From Cobetia sp. cqz5-12 (GTDB lineage: Bacteria > Pseudomonadota > Gammaproteobacteria > Pseudomonadales > Halomonadaceae): a DNA stretch of 64,000 bases. Below, piece after piece: positions 17,573-26,493 of the stretch. The notes beneath the pieces are model-generated. The model was not told where the DNA came from and did not search any database. It worked only from the letters and a program-made list of their open reading frames with translations. The DNA lies in assembly GCF_016495405.1 (NCBI RefSeq), contig NZ_CP044522.1:2509876-2573875 (forward strand), written 5' to 3'. Each line of letters begins with the position of its first letter. Position 1 is the stretch's first letter. The position numbers and the translations under genes were made by a program.

Positions 17573-17599
17573 GATCATCACTGGTAATACCAGATGATC
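17573..17599. promoter_or_regulatory. FCD-GntR (LldR-type) operator upstream of lldP
   Basis: The core CTGGT-AAT-ACCAG (17581-17593) contains TGGTAATACCA, an exact fit to the TNGTNNNACNA consensus of LldR/PdhR-type FCD regulators. Outer arms GATCAT and ATGATC extend the dyad. It lies about 130 bases before the lactate permease start. Confidence 0.65.
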
Positions 17600-17726
17600 T
17601 CAAGTAGCAGAAACAAATGGACTCTCTTACCTTGAGCTAGCGTCAGGTGCGACAGAACAACGCACCCATCCAACAACAACGACTTATAAACGACGTTCGC
17701 CACGCAACATAGGGAGTGTGCTGCAC

Positions 17727-19421
17727 ATGAATCAGTCGCTATTGGCATTGTTGGCCTTTGTGCCATTGCTGCTCGCCGGAGTGCTGTTGATCGGCTTTCG
17801 TATGGCCGCCCGCCTCGCCATGCCCATCGTCTTCGTGGTCACGGCGCTGATCGCCCTGCTGGCTTGGGACATGACCTTCACTCGTGTCCTGGCCTCGTCA
17901 CTCCAGGGGCTGATACTGACGGTCGCGATCCTGTGGATCATCTTCGGCGCCCTGCTGCTGCTCAATACCCTCAAACATTCCGGCGGCATTGCCGCGATAC
18001 GCAACGGCTTCTCCGGCATCAGTCCAGACCGCCGTGTGCAGGCCATCATCGTCGCCTGGCTGTTCGGTTGCTTCATCGAAGGTGCCTCAGGCTTCGGCAC
18101 ACCCGCTGCCGTCGCAGCCCCCTTGATGGTGGCGCTGGGCTTCCCGGCCCTGGCTGCAGTCGTGGTGGGCATGATGGTGCAGTCGACACCTGTCTCCTTC
18201 GGTGCCGTCGGCACGCCCATCGTGGTCGGGGTCTCCGGTGGCCTCGACAAGGCCGGTGTCAGCGAGACTCTGGCCGCGAACGGCTCCAACTGGGACAGCT
18301 ACTTCCAGTTGATCACCTCTGAAGTCGCCATCACCCACGGCATCATCGGGATCTGCATGCCGTTGATCATGGTCGCGGTGATGGTGCGCTTCTTCGGCGC
18401 CAATCGCTCCTGGCGTGAAGGGTTGGAGGTCGCACCCTTCGCCTTGTTCGCCGGGGTCTGCTTCGTGGTGCCTTATGTATTGGCGGGCCTGTTGCTGGGA
18501 CCGGAATTCCCCTCGATGATCGGCGCCATGGTCGGGCTCGCCATCGTGGTACCGGCGGCGCGCAAGGGCTTCCTGCTGCCCAGCCGGACCTGGGACTTCC
18601 CGCACGCTGACAGCTGGCCCGCGGAGTGGATCGGCAAGCTGGACATGACACTTGAGCCCGTCGAGGGTCGCAAGCCGCTGTCGGTCGGCATGGGGTGGCT
18701 GCCGTATGTGCTGCTCGCGGTACTGCTGGTGATGTCACGCGTCATTACGCCGATCAAGGACACGCTGACTTCGTGGAGCTTCGGCTGGAGCAGCATTCTC
18801 GGAGAGGGCGACATCTCCGGCAGTCTGCAGCCACTGTACCTGCCCGGCGGCATTCTGGTGGTCGTGGTACTGCTGACCATCGTGCTGCACCGCATGCGCA
18901 TGCGTGATGTCAGTGCTGCCGTCAGCGAATCCAGCCGCACCATCCTCGGCGCAGGCTTCGTGCTGCTGTTCACGATTCCGATGGTGCGCATCCTGATCAA
19001 TTCCGGCGTCAACGAGGCGGATCTGGTGTCGATGCCGGTGGCGATGGCGCAGTTCATCGCCGATGGCGTGGGCGATATCTACCCGCTGTTCGCGCCGAGT
19101 GTCGGTGCCCTCGGGGCCTTCATCGCCGGCTCCAACACCGTCTCCAATCTGATGCTGGCTGATTTCCAGTTCAACGTCGCCCAGGCCCTGGGCATCTCCA
19201 GCGCCATGATGGTCGCCCTCCAGGCAGTCGGCGCGGCTGCTGGCAACATGATCGCCATCCACAACGTGGTGGCCGCCTCGGCCACCGTCGGCCTCCTGGG
19301 GCGCGAAGGCGTCACGCTACGCAAGACGATCCTGCCGACGCTCTACTACGTGATCTTCGCTGGCATCATCGGCATGATCGCCTTCCATGGCCTGGGGGTG
19401 GTCGATGGTTTGATGCGCTGA
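17727..19421 (+). CDS. lldP: L-lactate permease
   Basis: About 564 residues. AGGGAG at 17711-17716 serves the ATG at 17727; a GTG nine bases earlier is possible. A LctP-family proton symporter for lactate (and often glycolate), with about 14 membrane segments. Typical signatures include [27 protein letters not shown], and near the C-terminus [10 protein letters not shown]. It is a single-gene unit: a 16-bp terminator follows and no lactate dehydrogenase lies beside it. The upstream operator suggests repression by an LldR-type regulator encoded elsewhere. Confidence 0.94.
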   Translation: MNQSLLALLAFVPLLLAGVLLIGFRMAARLAMPIVFVVTALIALLAWDMTFTRVLASSLQGLILTVAILWIIFGALLLLNTLKHSGGIAAIRNGFSGISPDRRVQAIIVAWLFGCFIEGASGFGTPAAVAAPLMVALGFPALAAVVVGMMVQSTPVSFGAVGTPIVVGVSGGLDKAGVSETLAANGSNWDSYFQLITSEVAITHGIIGICMPLIMVAVMVRFFGANRSWREGLEVAPFALFAGVCFVVPYVLAGLLLGPEFPSMIGAMVGLAIVVPAARKGFLLPSRTWDFPHADSWPAEWIGKLDMTLEPVEGRKPLSVGMGWLPYVLLAVLLVMSRVITPIKDTLTSWSFGWSSILGEGDISGSLQPLYLPGGILVVVVLLTIVLHRMRMRDVSAAVSESSRTILGAGFVLLFTIPMVRILINSGVNEADLVSMPVAMAQFIADGVGDIYPLFAPSVGALGAFIAGSNTVSNLMLADFQFNVAQALGISSAMMVALQAVGAAAGNMIAIHNVVAASATVGLLGREGVTLRKTILPTLYYVIFAGIIGMIAFHGLGVVDGLMR

Positions 19422-19447
19422 CAGAGCGCCACGTATCACTGTGACAA

Positions 19448-19486
19448 ACGACAGCAGGCCCGCATTGTGTGCGGGCCTGCTGTCGT
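19448..19486 (+). terminator. Terminator after lldP
   Basis: Perfect 16-bp stem, 19448-19463 with 19471-19486, 7-nt loop ATTGTGT. Confidence 0.85.
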
Positions 19487-19619
19487 AGGGAGATCATCAA
19501 CATAATATTGAATGTGTTTACTCCAGGGGCCTGTTTATCAACAAGGCACGGCGTAATAAATTGCCCCATATCACCGAAACGGCAGCCTTCATGCCGCAAG
19601 TTTCTGGAGCAGACACCCC

Positions 19620-20561
19620 ATGACTCACTCTGTATTGCACCCCACCCGATTACAGCAGACCCGCTTGCAGCAAGCCCGCGAGCTCGAACTGCCTTCCCGC
19701 GAAGCCATGCTGCGGCGCGCCCCCTCCGTCCAACAATTCTGGGACAGCCACCGTCAACTGCTGAGTGACGCCTGGCGTGAATGGGAAGCCGTCGAGCCAG
19801 ACGACCTCGCCATCCTCGACAGTGGATTGATCGACAAGGCGCTGCGCACTGCCGTCAAGCAGGCGTGGGAGAATCCCGAGCGCGAGACGGACGTCAAGGC
19901 GCTGATGACAGAAGTCGCCACCGACGTCTATCAGTTCCAGCTCTTCGATGTCGAGCGCATCGTTGATTTGCGCAACCTGCTGGAAAAGGCATGGGATGCC
20001 GGTATTCCGCTGCGCCCGCCCTACGGCATCGTGCTGAATCGACGCGGCGCCATGCTCGACCGTCGCTCCGAGGGCTATCTGGCGGCACCGAGCTTCCAGG
20101 CGTTCTATCAGCAGCTGCTGGATACCTACATGCGCCCGATCTCGCGGCTGCTGTTCCCGGAAATCATGGGCTACGATAGCCAGTCCTTCGGCTTCTCGAT
20201 CCACTATCAGCCCACCACGGACGCCTCGATTCGGCCGCATACCGATGCCTCGTCCGTGACCCTCAACATCAACATGAACCTGCCCGACGAGACCTTCGAG
20301 GGCTCCGAACTGGACGTTCTGGAAGCCGCCAGCGGAGACGCAGTTCGCTTCTCGTTCACGCCCGGCTCGGCCATGCTGCATCGGGGCAATGTGCCGCATG
20401 CCGCGCAGCCGATCACCAGCGGCCAGCGCTCCAACCTGGTGCTGTGGCTGTATGGTGAGCGAGGCCAGATACCGCCACAGGGCGCCCAGCGTCGGCCGAT
20501 ACCTGCCAGGGAGCGCTGGGTCTCCACAGGCGCCGAACAGGATGATTACGCACCGTTCTGA
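19620..20561 (+). CDS. 2-oxoglutarate-Fe(II) dioxygenase superfamily protein
   Basis: 313 residues. The double-stranded beta-helix iron site is recognisable: R-P-H-T-D-A-S-S gives the H-x-D pair, the distal His is in M-L-H-R-G-N-V-P-H-A-A, and Q-R-S-N-L-V-L-W-L-Y-G carries the Arg that would bind the 2-oxoglutarate carboxylate. About 150 N-terminal residues form a helical region before the catalytic core. The closest broad type is prolyl-4-hydroxylase-like oxygenases; the substrate is unknown. It is a single gene between two strong terminators, so no operon partner helps. Confidence 0.8.
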   Translation: MTHSVLHPTRLQQTRLQQARELELPSREAMLRRAPSVQQFWDSHRQLLSDAWREWEAVEPDDLAILDSGLIDKALRTAVKQAWENPERETDVKALMTEVATDVYQFQLFDVERIVDLRNLLEKAWDAGIPLRPPYGIVLNRRGAMLDRRSEGYLAAPSFQAFYQQLLDTYMRPISRLLFPEIMGYDSQSFGFSIHYQPTTDASIRPHTDASSVTLNINMNLPDETFEGSELDVLEAASGDAVRFSFTPGSAMLHRGNVPHAAQPITSGQRSNLVLWLYGERGQIPPQGAQRRPIPARERWVSTGAEQDDYAPF

Positions 20562-20582
20562 TGGCTATCGCTAGTAAGAAAA

Positions 20583-20621
20583 AACGACAAAGGGGGCCTG
20601 GTTCAGGCCCCCTTTGTCGTT
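20583..20621. terminator. Bidirectional terminator
   Basis: Perfect 18-bp stem, 20583-20600 with 20604-20621, 3-nt loop, with an A-run on one side and T on the other. It separates the dioxygenase gene from the converging CSD-DUF1294 gene. Confidence 0.9.
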
Positions 20622-20655
20622 GTCATGCGATCGATAACACCGCTCAATCATCCGT

Positions 20656-21294
20656 TCATGACCATCGGATCGTGGCCTCGCCTGCCATGACGGGAAAGCC
20701 GAGCAGGTCACGAAGGGTCGCGGCATCCGGCGAGAGCGTCAGCCAGCTCACGGCGGCGATATTGAGCAGTACCGCACACCAAAACACGAGCCGGTAGCTT
20801 GTCTTGCGCGTCTTGTGGCGCAGGCTTTGCTGGGCGATCAGCGCGCCCGGCCATCCACACAGCAGCTCCATGAAGTGCAAGGTATCCTCGCGGACTCTCT
20901 GTTCACTCTCAGTAGCGGCCAATTTATCTACCCGATACGCCATGTACGCCACCAGGCTCATGCCCAGATACGCTGCAGGCAACATCCATGGCAGACGCTC
21001 CTGCCACCAGCCCGCTCCGAGTACCACCATCACGGCCAACGCCACCAACCATGCAAGCCACACCCCGGTAGAGGTGGTGGAAGCTCCGGCCCCATGGGTG
21101 CGAAAGCGGATGGCACGTGGGCGATTGTTGTCATCCATACCCAACTGATAGTGCACCTGCGCGCTGGCCTTGGGTCGCCCGCGCCCCTGGTAGGCGCTGA
21201 TGTGGGCAAAGACATCCTTGCCACCCGACGCCGGGGTAATGAAGCCGAAGCCCTTGTCATCGTTCCAGCGCGTCAATCGTCCTTGAAGGTTCAT
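20656..21294 (-). CDS. Cold-shock domain plus DUF1294 membrane protein
   Basis: 212 residues. Residues 1-70 are a cold-shock nucleic-acid-binding domain with RNP motifs K-G-F-G-F-I and D-V-F-A-H-I-S. From about 75 on, membrane segments lead into DUF1294 (A-Y-R-V-D-K-L-A-A, then the family's L-L-C-G-W-P-G-A-L-I-A-Q-Q and H-K-T-R-K-T-S-Y). The fusion is known in many proteobacteria, but its function is not. It could tether an RNA-binding domain to the inner membrane. Confidence 0.9.
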   Translation of the reverse strand: MNLQGRLTRWNDDKGFGFITPASGGKDVFAHISAYQGRGRPKASAQVHYQLGMDDNNRPRAIRFRTHGAGASTTSTGVWLAWLVALAVMVVLGAGWWQERLPWMLPAAYLGMSLVAYMAYRVDKLAATESEQRVREDTLHFMELLCGWPGALIAQQSLRHKTRKTSYRLVFWCAVLLNIAAVSWLTLSPDAATLRDLLGFPVMAGEATIRWS

Positions 21295-21320
21295 CGTCTC
21301 ATCTCTTCCTGCTCCGGCCC

Positions 21321-21881
21321 CTAGCCGATGAAGGTACCCGTGGCATTGCCGCTGCCCTTGCCACCGGCACCACCGTCACCGCCACCATCACCGTTTTCGT
21401 CATCATCTCCGTCATGCCTGCCATCCTTGCGCTCATGCTCGGTTTCCCGCCCGTCACGCTGACCGCCCACAGGATCCTGATCCTGTGAGTGAGCGCCTTG
21501 TTCATGATCACGGATATCGGCAGCAGAGGCTTTCTGCGAGTTGGCATGTACGGCCAGTGCATCATCGGGATTGCGCGCCGAGACCTGTGCCTGCTCTTGA
21601 TAGCCCTGGGTTTCCAGCAGGCTCGCGTACCACTGGTTGCCCTTGAGGCTGATGGTCAGGTTCAAGCCCAGGAACAGGACGTTGGAAATCAGCTGCCCTT
21701 CCATCGTCGCGGGAATGAAGACCGAGCTGAGGACGATGAAGCCGAACAGGCTGCCCGCCAGCAACCACATGCGCTTGTAGAGCGCCCAGAACATGCCGAA
21801 GAAGAACGCCGGCCAGGACCAGCCGATCTTGACGGCACGTGTGCCGTGCTGGGGATGGGTCAGAATACGAAATGAAGCCAT
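21321..21881 (-). CDS. DUF2628 membrane protein with disordered tail
   Basis: 186 residues, AAGGA before the ATG. Residues 1-90 match DUF2628: a short basic start, then S-W-P-A-F-F-F-G-M-F-W-A-L-Y-K-R-M-W and two further membrane segments. From about 95 the sequence turns into a charged, repeat-like tail rich in Asp, Glu, His and Gly that ends in a run of Gly, probably disordered in the cytoplasm. The gene is 27 bases upstream of the CSD-DUF1294 gene on the same strand and may be co-transcribed. Function unknown. Confidence 0.82.
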   Translation of the reverse strand: MASFRILTHPQHGTRAVKIGWSWPAFFFGMFWALYKRMWLLAGSLFGFIVLSSVFIPATMEGQLISNVLFLGLNLTISLKGNQWYASLLETQGYQEQAQVSARNPDDALAVHANSQKASAADIRDHEQGAHSQDQDPVGGQRDGRETEHERKDGRHDGDDDENGDGGGDGGAGGKGSGNATGTFIG

Positions 21882-22071
21882 CGAAGAGATCCTTGTCTAT
21901 GACGCCGAGCCAGTCGTGAGCCGCCAGGGGCGCGGAACAAATGACATGCATCGTCCACTATACCGCTGCCCACTTGTCAGGACCATGAACCTCGCTGGCG
22001 CTATCTCACTGATTCTTCTCAAGCTTGTCAGCCGCTCGAGTGATCGAGCCATTTACGCCTGACGACACAGC

Positions 22072-24207
22072 TCACAGCGTCTGGATGACCAGAGGCGCCT
22101 CTCCCGCCGGATAGGCACAGCACATCAGCACCTGTCCCTGAGCCACGGCGGCCTGTGGCGGCTCGGGATACTGCACCTGCCCCTCGACGAGTCGCAGGGC
22201 ACAGCTACCACAGCGCCCGGAACGGCAACTGGACAGGGCATTCACGCCTGACTGCTCGGCCAGCTCCAGCAGGTTGCCCTGTTCGGGCGTCCACTGTCGT
22301 GTAATGCCCGCATCGCTGGAGGACGGCTGGCCAGGTGCCCCACGCGGCGTGAAGGTGACTTGGGTACGCTCCGGCAAGCGCGCCTGAAAATCTGCTGATT
22401 GCGCAACCGCGAGGGTGTTTCCCTCCTCAAGCGAGCCAAGGCCAAAGAATTCGTGATGCAGTCGCTCTCGCGGCAAGCCCAGCGCCATCAGGGCGGCGTA
22501 TTGGGCGCGCATGAAGCCCTCGGAGCCACACAGATAGACATGGCTCAAGGCAAGGCCCGACAGATTACCCGCCAGACTCGCTAGCTCCAGCCTACCCACT
22601 GACTGATGCCGACCGGCCACGAGATCCGCCTTGCTCGGGCGTGACAGGGCGATATGTACCCGCAACCACGCATGCACGTGCGACCAGCGCTCCAGCGTGT
22701 CGAGAAACGCCAGCTCACGCCCATTGCGCGCGGCGTGTACGAAGGCTACCTCGCCGAGCGGAGGATGCCCCGCGTCTGCCTGCTGAATCAGGGCATCCAA
22801 CATGGCGATCATCGGCGTGATACCGACACCGGATGACAACAGCACGATGGGCGCGGGGGAGTCCTGCAACATGAAATCCCCCGCCGGTGGTGTCGCTTCC
22901 AGCACATCGCCCACCGCGAATTCATCATGTAACAGTCTCGAGGCGAGCCCCTTGGGATCGCGACGTACCGAGATGCGGTAGGCATTCTGCCCCGCCCGCC
23001 AGGCCTGCGAGAGACTGTAGCTGCGCATCACCGCAATCTCACCTGACGACAGGGAATGCTGTGGTGTGGAGGCCAGACGCAGGGTCAGAAACTGGCCGGC
23101 TTGATAGGCCGCGATTTCCGCCGATTCGCGAACCTGCCCCGCTTGCGGCCATGGCGTCAGATAAAAGGAGGTGATCGTGTCGCTTTCGCGCACCTTGTCG
23201 ATGACGCGCAGACGTCTCAGCGTCGATGGCTCATCGCGCGTTGCCGGCCAGTCACCGGTGAGCGCAAGCGATGGCGAGCGTTCGATCAGTCGCCCCTGGG
23301 CCGGCAAGGCATTCTCGACATGCAGAACCTGCTCCGGCAGCACATCCACGATGCGCTCGGCGCCCTCGACCAGTGCTGCCCGCTGGGGATTCCAGTCGAC
23401 CCGAGCATGCCCCTTGAGCAACAACACCTCGCCCGTGAGAAAGTCAGGAATCAACAGGCTGACACGAGAATCCAGCTCGATATTGCCCAGAGTATTGAAG
23501 AAGCGATTGCCAGCAAAATCGGGAAACGACAGGCTGCCATCGGCATTCATGTACAGAAAGCCTGGCCTGCCGCCACGATGCGAGACATCCACGCCGTTGG
23601 GCGCAGCGTCATCCAGCTCACCTGCGCGAGTCGCGATGAAGAAGGTGTCTGCCTGGGCCAGCAAGGCACGCGACACCTCATCGTTCAGTGCCACCTCACG
23701 GCTGGCGATCGATTTGGTCTGCTCGGAAGCCCAGTCGATCTCACGTTGCTGGATGTATTGCGGACAATTGCCGAAGCTCTGATCGACCCCGATCCGCAGC
23801 CCAACGGGTGCAATGTCTGCCACCGCGTCAGGGAAAAGCAAGGTGCCATTCAGACGATTGCGCCGCCGAGTGGCGAGGTCCAGTCCCAGCACGCCGACCT
23901 TGGTGCCGGGAGTAAAATCCAGTCCCAGCAATTCCGCCAGCGCGGGTCGTGCATGCACCTGCAGCTCACAGGGCGTGGCATCGCAGAGCTGCCCGGGCGG
24001 CGCAAAGCTCACCACCGCCCACGGCCAACCGTCGCTGTCAAGCACGCCCATGAACAGCACCGGCAGGCTCGCGAAGAACGCGACATGCTGTTCAGGCAGC
24101 CGGTCGCGCACATAGGGAGCGACCTGCTCGAGATAATGCTCTGGCACGCCAGCGCGCGCCTGGACACGTCGCTCACCTGCATGAAACACCTGCCGCTGCT
24201 CTTTCAT
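22072..24207 (-). CDS. Multidomain FMN-FAD-2Fe-2S oxidoreductase
   Basis: 711 residues from ATG 24207 (GAGGG upstream). Three parts can be followed: an N-terminal pyridoxamine-5'-phosphate-oxidase-like FMN-binding split barrel (about 30-300); a ferredoxin-NADP reductase module with an FAD-binding barrel and an NAD(P) domain (about 330-600; R-S-Y-S-L-S binds FAD, S-S-G-V-G-I-T-P-M binds nucleotide); and a C-terminal plant-type ferredoxin with Cys in C-x4-C-x2-C plus a distal Cys pair (about residues 661, 666, 669 and 696/697). Electrons would pass from NAD(P)H through FAD to the iron-sulfur centre. It is the last gene of a minus-strand group after an NTF2-like and a GST gene, divergent from a LysR, suggesting a detoxification or redox role. 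Substrate unknown. Confidence 0.88.
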   Translation of the reverse strand: MKEQRQVFHAGERRVQARAGVPEHYLEQVAPYVRDRLPEQHVAFFASLPVLFMGVLDSDGWPWAVVSFAPPGQLCDATPCELQVHARPALAELLGLDFTPGTKVGVLGLDLATRRRNRLNGTLLFPDAVADIAPVGLRIGVDQSFGNCPQYIQQREIDWASEQTKSIASREVALNDEVSRALLAQADTFFIATRAGELDDAAPNGVDVSHRGGRPGFLYMNADGSLSFPDFAGNRFFNTLGNIELDSRVSLLIPDFLTGEVLLLKGHARVDWNPQRAALVEGAERIVDVLPEQVLHVENALPAQGRLIERSPSLALTGDWPATRDEPSTLRRLRVIDKVRESDTITSFYLTPWPQAGQVRESAEIAAYQAGQFLTLRLASTPQHSLSSGEIAVMRSYSLSQAWRAGQNAYRISVRRDPKGLASRLLHDEFAVGDVLEATPPAGDFMLQDSPAPIVLLSSGVGITPMIAMLDALIQQADAGHPPLGEVAFVHAARNGRELAFLDTLERWSHVHAWLRVHIALSRPSKADLVAGRHQSVGRLELASLAGNLSGLALSHVYLCGSEGFMRAQYAALMALGLPRERLHHEFFGLGSLEEGNTLAVAQSADFQARLPERTQVTFTPRGAPGQPSSSDAGITRQWTPEQGNLLELAEQSGVNALSSCRSGRCGSCALRLVEGQVQYPEPPQAAVAQGQVLMCCAYPAGEAPLVIQTL

Positions 24208-24235
24208 GGGCAAACCCTCAGGATGACAGGGAGGC

Positions 24236-24877
24236 TCAGGCCAGTACCGGGCTCGTCGCCATGCCTACGAACCCCGGCTCGGCTTCGATACGCGCAAGCC
24301 AACCGCCAATGGTGGGATAAGAACTCAGGCTGACACCACCTTCCGGGGCATGGGCGATGTAGCTGTAAGCCGCGATGTCGGCCAAGGTGAGGCGCTCCCC
24401 CACCAGGTAGTGACGCTGTTCCAGATGGGACTCCATGACGGCAAACAGGGCATGGGCGCGAGCGATGGCCTGCTCGTGGTCAAAGGGAGCACCGAACACG
24501 GTGACCAGACGTGCGGTGCAGGGGCCAGCGGCAATCTCTCCGGCCGCCACCGAGAGCCAGCGCTGCACTTCGGCCGCCGCCAGCGCATCGCTGGGCATGA
24601 AGCGCTGCTCGCCGTCATAGCGCTGGGTCAAGTAGACAAGAATGGCGTTGGAATCACTCAGGAAGACGCCATTGTCCTCAATGGCCGGCACCTGCCCGAA
24701 CGGACTGATCTTGAGAAACTCGGGCGCCTTGTGCGCGCCGTTGGCCATATCGAGATCCACCGTCTCATAGGGAATGCCCAGCAGCGCCAGCATCAGCTCG
24801 ACGCGGTGACAGTGGCCGGACTTGGGATTGCGGAACAGACGGATGGGCGCTGACGCGGCAGCAAGGCGTGAGTTCAT
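24236..24877 (-). CDS. Glutathione S-transferase family protein
   Basis: 213 residues. N-terminal thioredoxin-fold (about 10-85) with the conserved cis-Pro and glutathione-binding segment G-Q-V-P-A-I-E-D-N-G-V-F-L-S-D-S-N-A-I, then an all-helical C-terminal domain with L-T-L-A-D-I-A-A-Y-S-Y. It uses glutathione on an unknown electrophile or as a reductase. Only 28 bases separate its stop from the start of the multidomain reductase, so the two are probably co-transcribed. Confidence 0.92.
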   Translation of the reverse strand: MNSRLAAASAPIRLFRNPKSGHCHRVELMLALLGIPYETVDLDMANGAHKAPEFLKISPFGQVPAIEDNGVFLSDSNAILVYLTQRYDGEQRFMPSDALAAAEVQRWLSVAAGEIAAGPCTARLVTVFGAPFDHEQAIARAHALFAVMESHLEQRHYLVGERLTLADIAAYSYIAHAPEGGVSLSSYPTIGGWLARIEAEPGFVGMATSPVLA

Positions 24878-24971
24878 GATTCACCTGACAATGTGAGGAA
24901 AGAGCAAAGAGGAAAGAGCCGAGAGCGGCAAAGCGCAGTGCGCTGCAGGAAACGTGACTGGCGATGACGAC

Positions 24972-25448
24972 TCAGAAGCCGAAATCGCTCAACCCGGGGT
25001 GGTCATCCGGTCGGCGCCCCAATGGCCAATGGAACTTGCGCTCGCTCTGCGCGATGGGGTGCTCATTGATGCTGGCGTGGCGATGGGTCATCAGGCCCTG
25101 CTCATCGAACTGCCAGTTCTCATTGCCGTAGGCGCGAAACCACTGCCCGCTGTCATTGCGATATTCATAGGCGTAACGCACGGCGATCCGATTCCCTGCG
25201 CTAGCCCACAGCTCCTTGATCAGGCGATAGTCGAGCTCGCTTGCCCACTTGCGGTTCAGGAAGGCCACCACCTCATCACGGTCGGTCACGAATTCGGCAC
25301 GATTGCGCCAACGGGTGTCCGGCGAATACGCCAGCGCTACCTTCTCGGGGTCACGGCTGTTCCAGCCATCTTCGGCAAGACGCACCTTGTATGCCGCAGT
25401 GTCTGGCGTGAACGGTGGCAAGGGATGGCGGGGGAGATTGGCTGACAT
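24972..25448 (-). CDS. NTF2-like protein (DUF1348 family)
   Basis: 158 residues from ATG 25448, with GGAG upstream. The short soluble protein has the DUF1348 pattern: [29 protein letters not shown] and [10 protein letters not shown], ending with [24 protein letters not shown]. The NTF2 fold makes a small conical pocket; no activity is known. First gene of the minus-strand group with GST and the reductase, facing the LysR gene across about 130 bases. Confidence 0.88.
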   Translation of the reverse strand: MSANLPRHPLPPFTPDTAAYKVRLAEDGWNSRDPEKVALAYSPDTRWRNRAEFVTDRDEVVAFLNRKWASELDYRLIKELWASAGNRIAVRYAYEYRNDSGQWFRAYGNENWQFDEQGLMTHRHASINEHPIAQSERKFHWPLGRRPDDHPGLSDFGF

Positions 25449-25581
25449 GAAAGAGGCTCCAGCGGTTGGGGTGATCAAACACATCCCCACACTACTCTCC
25501 TCACCTGGCTGCTAGAATCCTCAGCAAACACAATTCATTATTCCAACTCATGACAATAATCGCCGTGAACAGGAGCCAGCG

Positions 25582-26493
25582 ATGGACCGACTGCAGACAC
25601 TGGAGGTCTTCGTGGCCGTGGCGGATGCCGAAAGCTTCGCGGCAGGCAGCCGCGTGCTGGGCATGAGCGCTCCCTCGGTGACACGCGGCATCAATGCCCT
25701 GGAAGCCCGCCTGGGTGCCCGCCTGTTCACGCGTACCACACGTCGCGTACGCCTGACCGAGATCGGTGAGCGATATCTGGCGGATGCACGGCGCATCCTG
25801 GCGGAGCTTCAGGCAGCGGAGGATGGTGTCAGCGGCGCCGCGACACGCCCTACCGGCGTATTGCGCATCACCTGCCCCACCGAGTTCGGTCGCATTCACG
25901 TGATGCCGCTGCTGATGGAGTATCTGGAGCACTATCCCGAAATGCGTGCCGAGGTGGTGATGGTGGACCGCGTGGTCAACATGATCGAGGAAGGCTTCGA
26001 TATCGCCGTGCGCATCGGTTCCCTGCCGTCCTCGGGGCTTACGGCGCTGAGAGTCGGCAGCGTGCGGCGCGTGGTGTGTGGCTCACCGACCTATTTCGCC
26101 CGCGAAGGCATGCCTGCCTCACTGGAAGCGCTGGCCACACAGCGCGTCATCGCTTCAAGCACGCTGAGCAACGGCAGGGAGTGGCGTTTCGGCCGTGAAG
26201 GAGAACACTCCGTACGCGTAAGCCCACGGCTAACGATGAGCAGCATTGCTGCCTGCATCGAGGCGGCACGCAGTGGCTGGGGCATCACCCGCGTGCTCTC
26301 GTATCAGGTCGGCGAAGATCTTGCGGCGGGTCGCCTGCAGGCCGTACTGGAGGCGCTCGAACCACCGCCGCTGCCGATCCACCTGTTGCACAGCGAGGGT
26401 CGTGGCGCGGTGGCCAAGGTCCGCACCTTCCTGGACTTTGCCGCCGAACGCCTGCGCGCCGACCCGGTGCTGAATCCCGCACCGTCAGCGTGA
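25582..26493 (+). CDS. LysR family regulator (divergent to GST cluster)
   Basis: 303 residues with CAGGAG before the ATG. The start M-D-R-L-Q-T-L-E-V-F-V-A-V-A-D-A-E-S-F and S-A-P-S-V-T-R-G-I-N-A-L-E-A-R-L-G form the HTH of the common AaeR/DmlR-like branch; a periplasmic-binding-like effector domain follows. Placed back to back with the NTF2-GST-reductase genes, it is their likely regulator. Its last nine bases overlap the end of the converging LysR gene. Confidence 0.92.
   Translation: MDRLQTLEVFVAVADAESFAAGSRVLGMSAPSVTRGINALEARLGARLFTRTTRRVRLTEIGERYLADARRILAELQAAEDGVSGAATRPTGVLRITCPTEFGRIHVMPLLMEYLEHYPEMRAEVVMVDRVVNMIEEGFDIAVRIGSLPSSGLTALRVGSVRRVVCGSPTYFAREGMPASLEALATQRVIASSTLSNGREWRFGREGEHSVRVSPRLTMSSIAACIEAARSGWGITRVLSYQVGEDLAAGRLQAVLEALEPPPLPIHLLHSEGRGAVAKVRTFLDFAAERLRADPVLNPAPSA

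Larger units (their letters stand above)
16961..17726. other. Long AT-richer intergenic region upstream of lldP
   Basis: 766 bases, noticeably lower in GC than the surrounding genes (for example around 17030-17110 and 17190-17250). No gene convinces. Two palindromes are listed separately: an orphan at 17231-17248 and an FCD-type operator at 17573-17599. A weak TTATCTT...AAGATAA pair lies near 17080-17107. Confidence 0.5.

Noticed and set aside
23056..24333. 425-codon open frame on the plus strand opposite the multidomain reductase
   Set aside because: No domain, odd composition, and the opposite strand encodes clear FAD and 2Fe-2S motifs.
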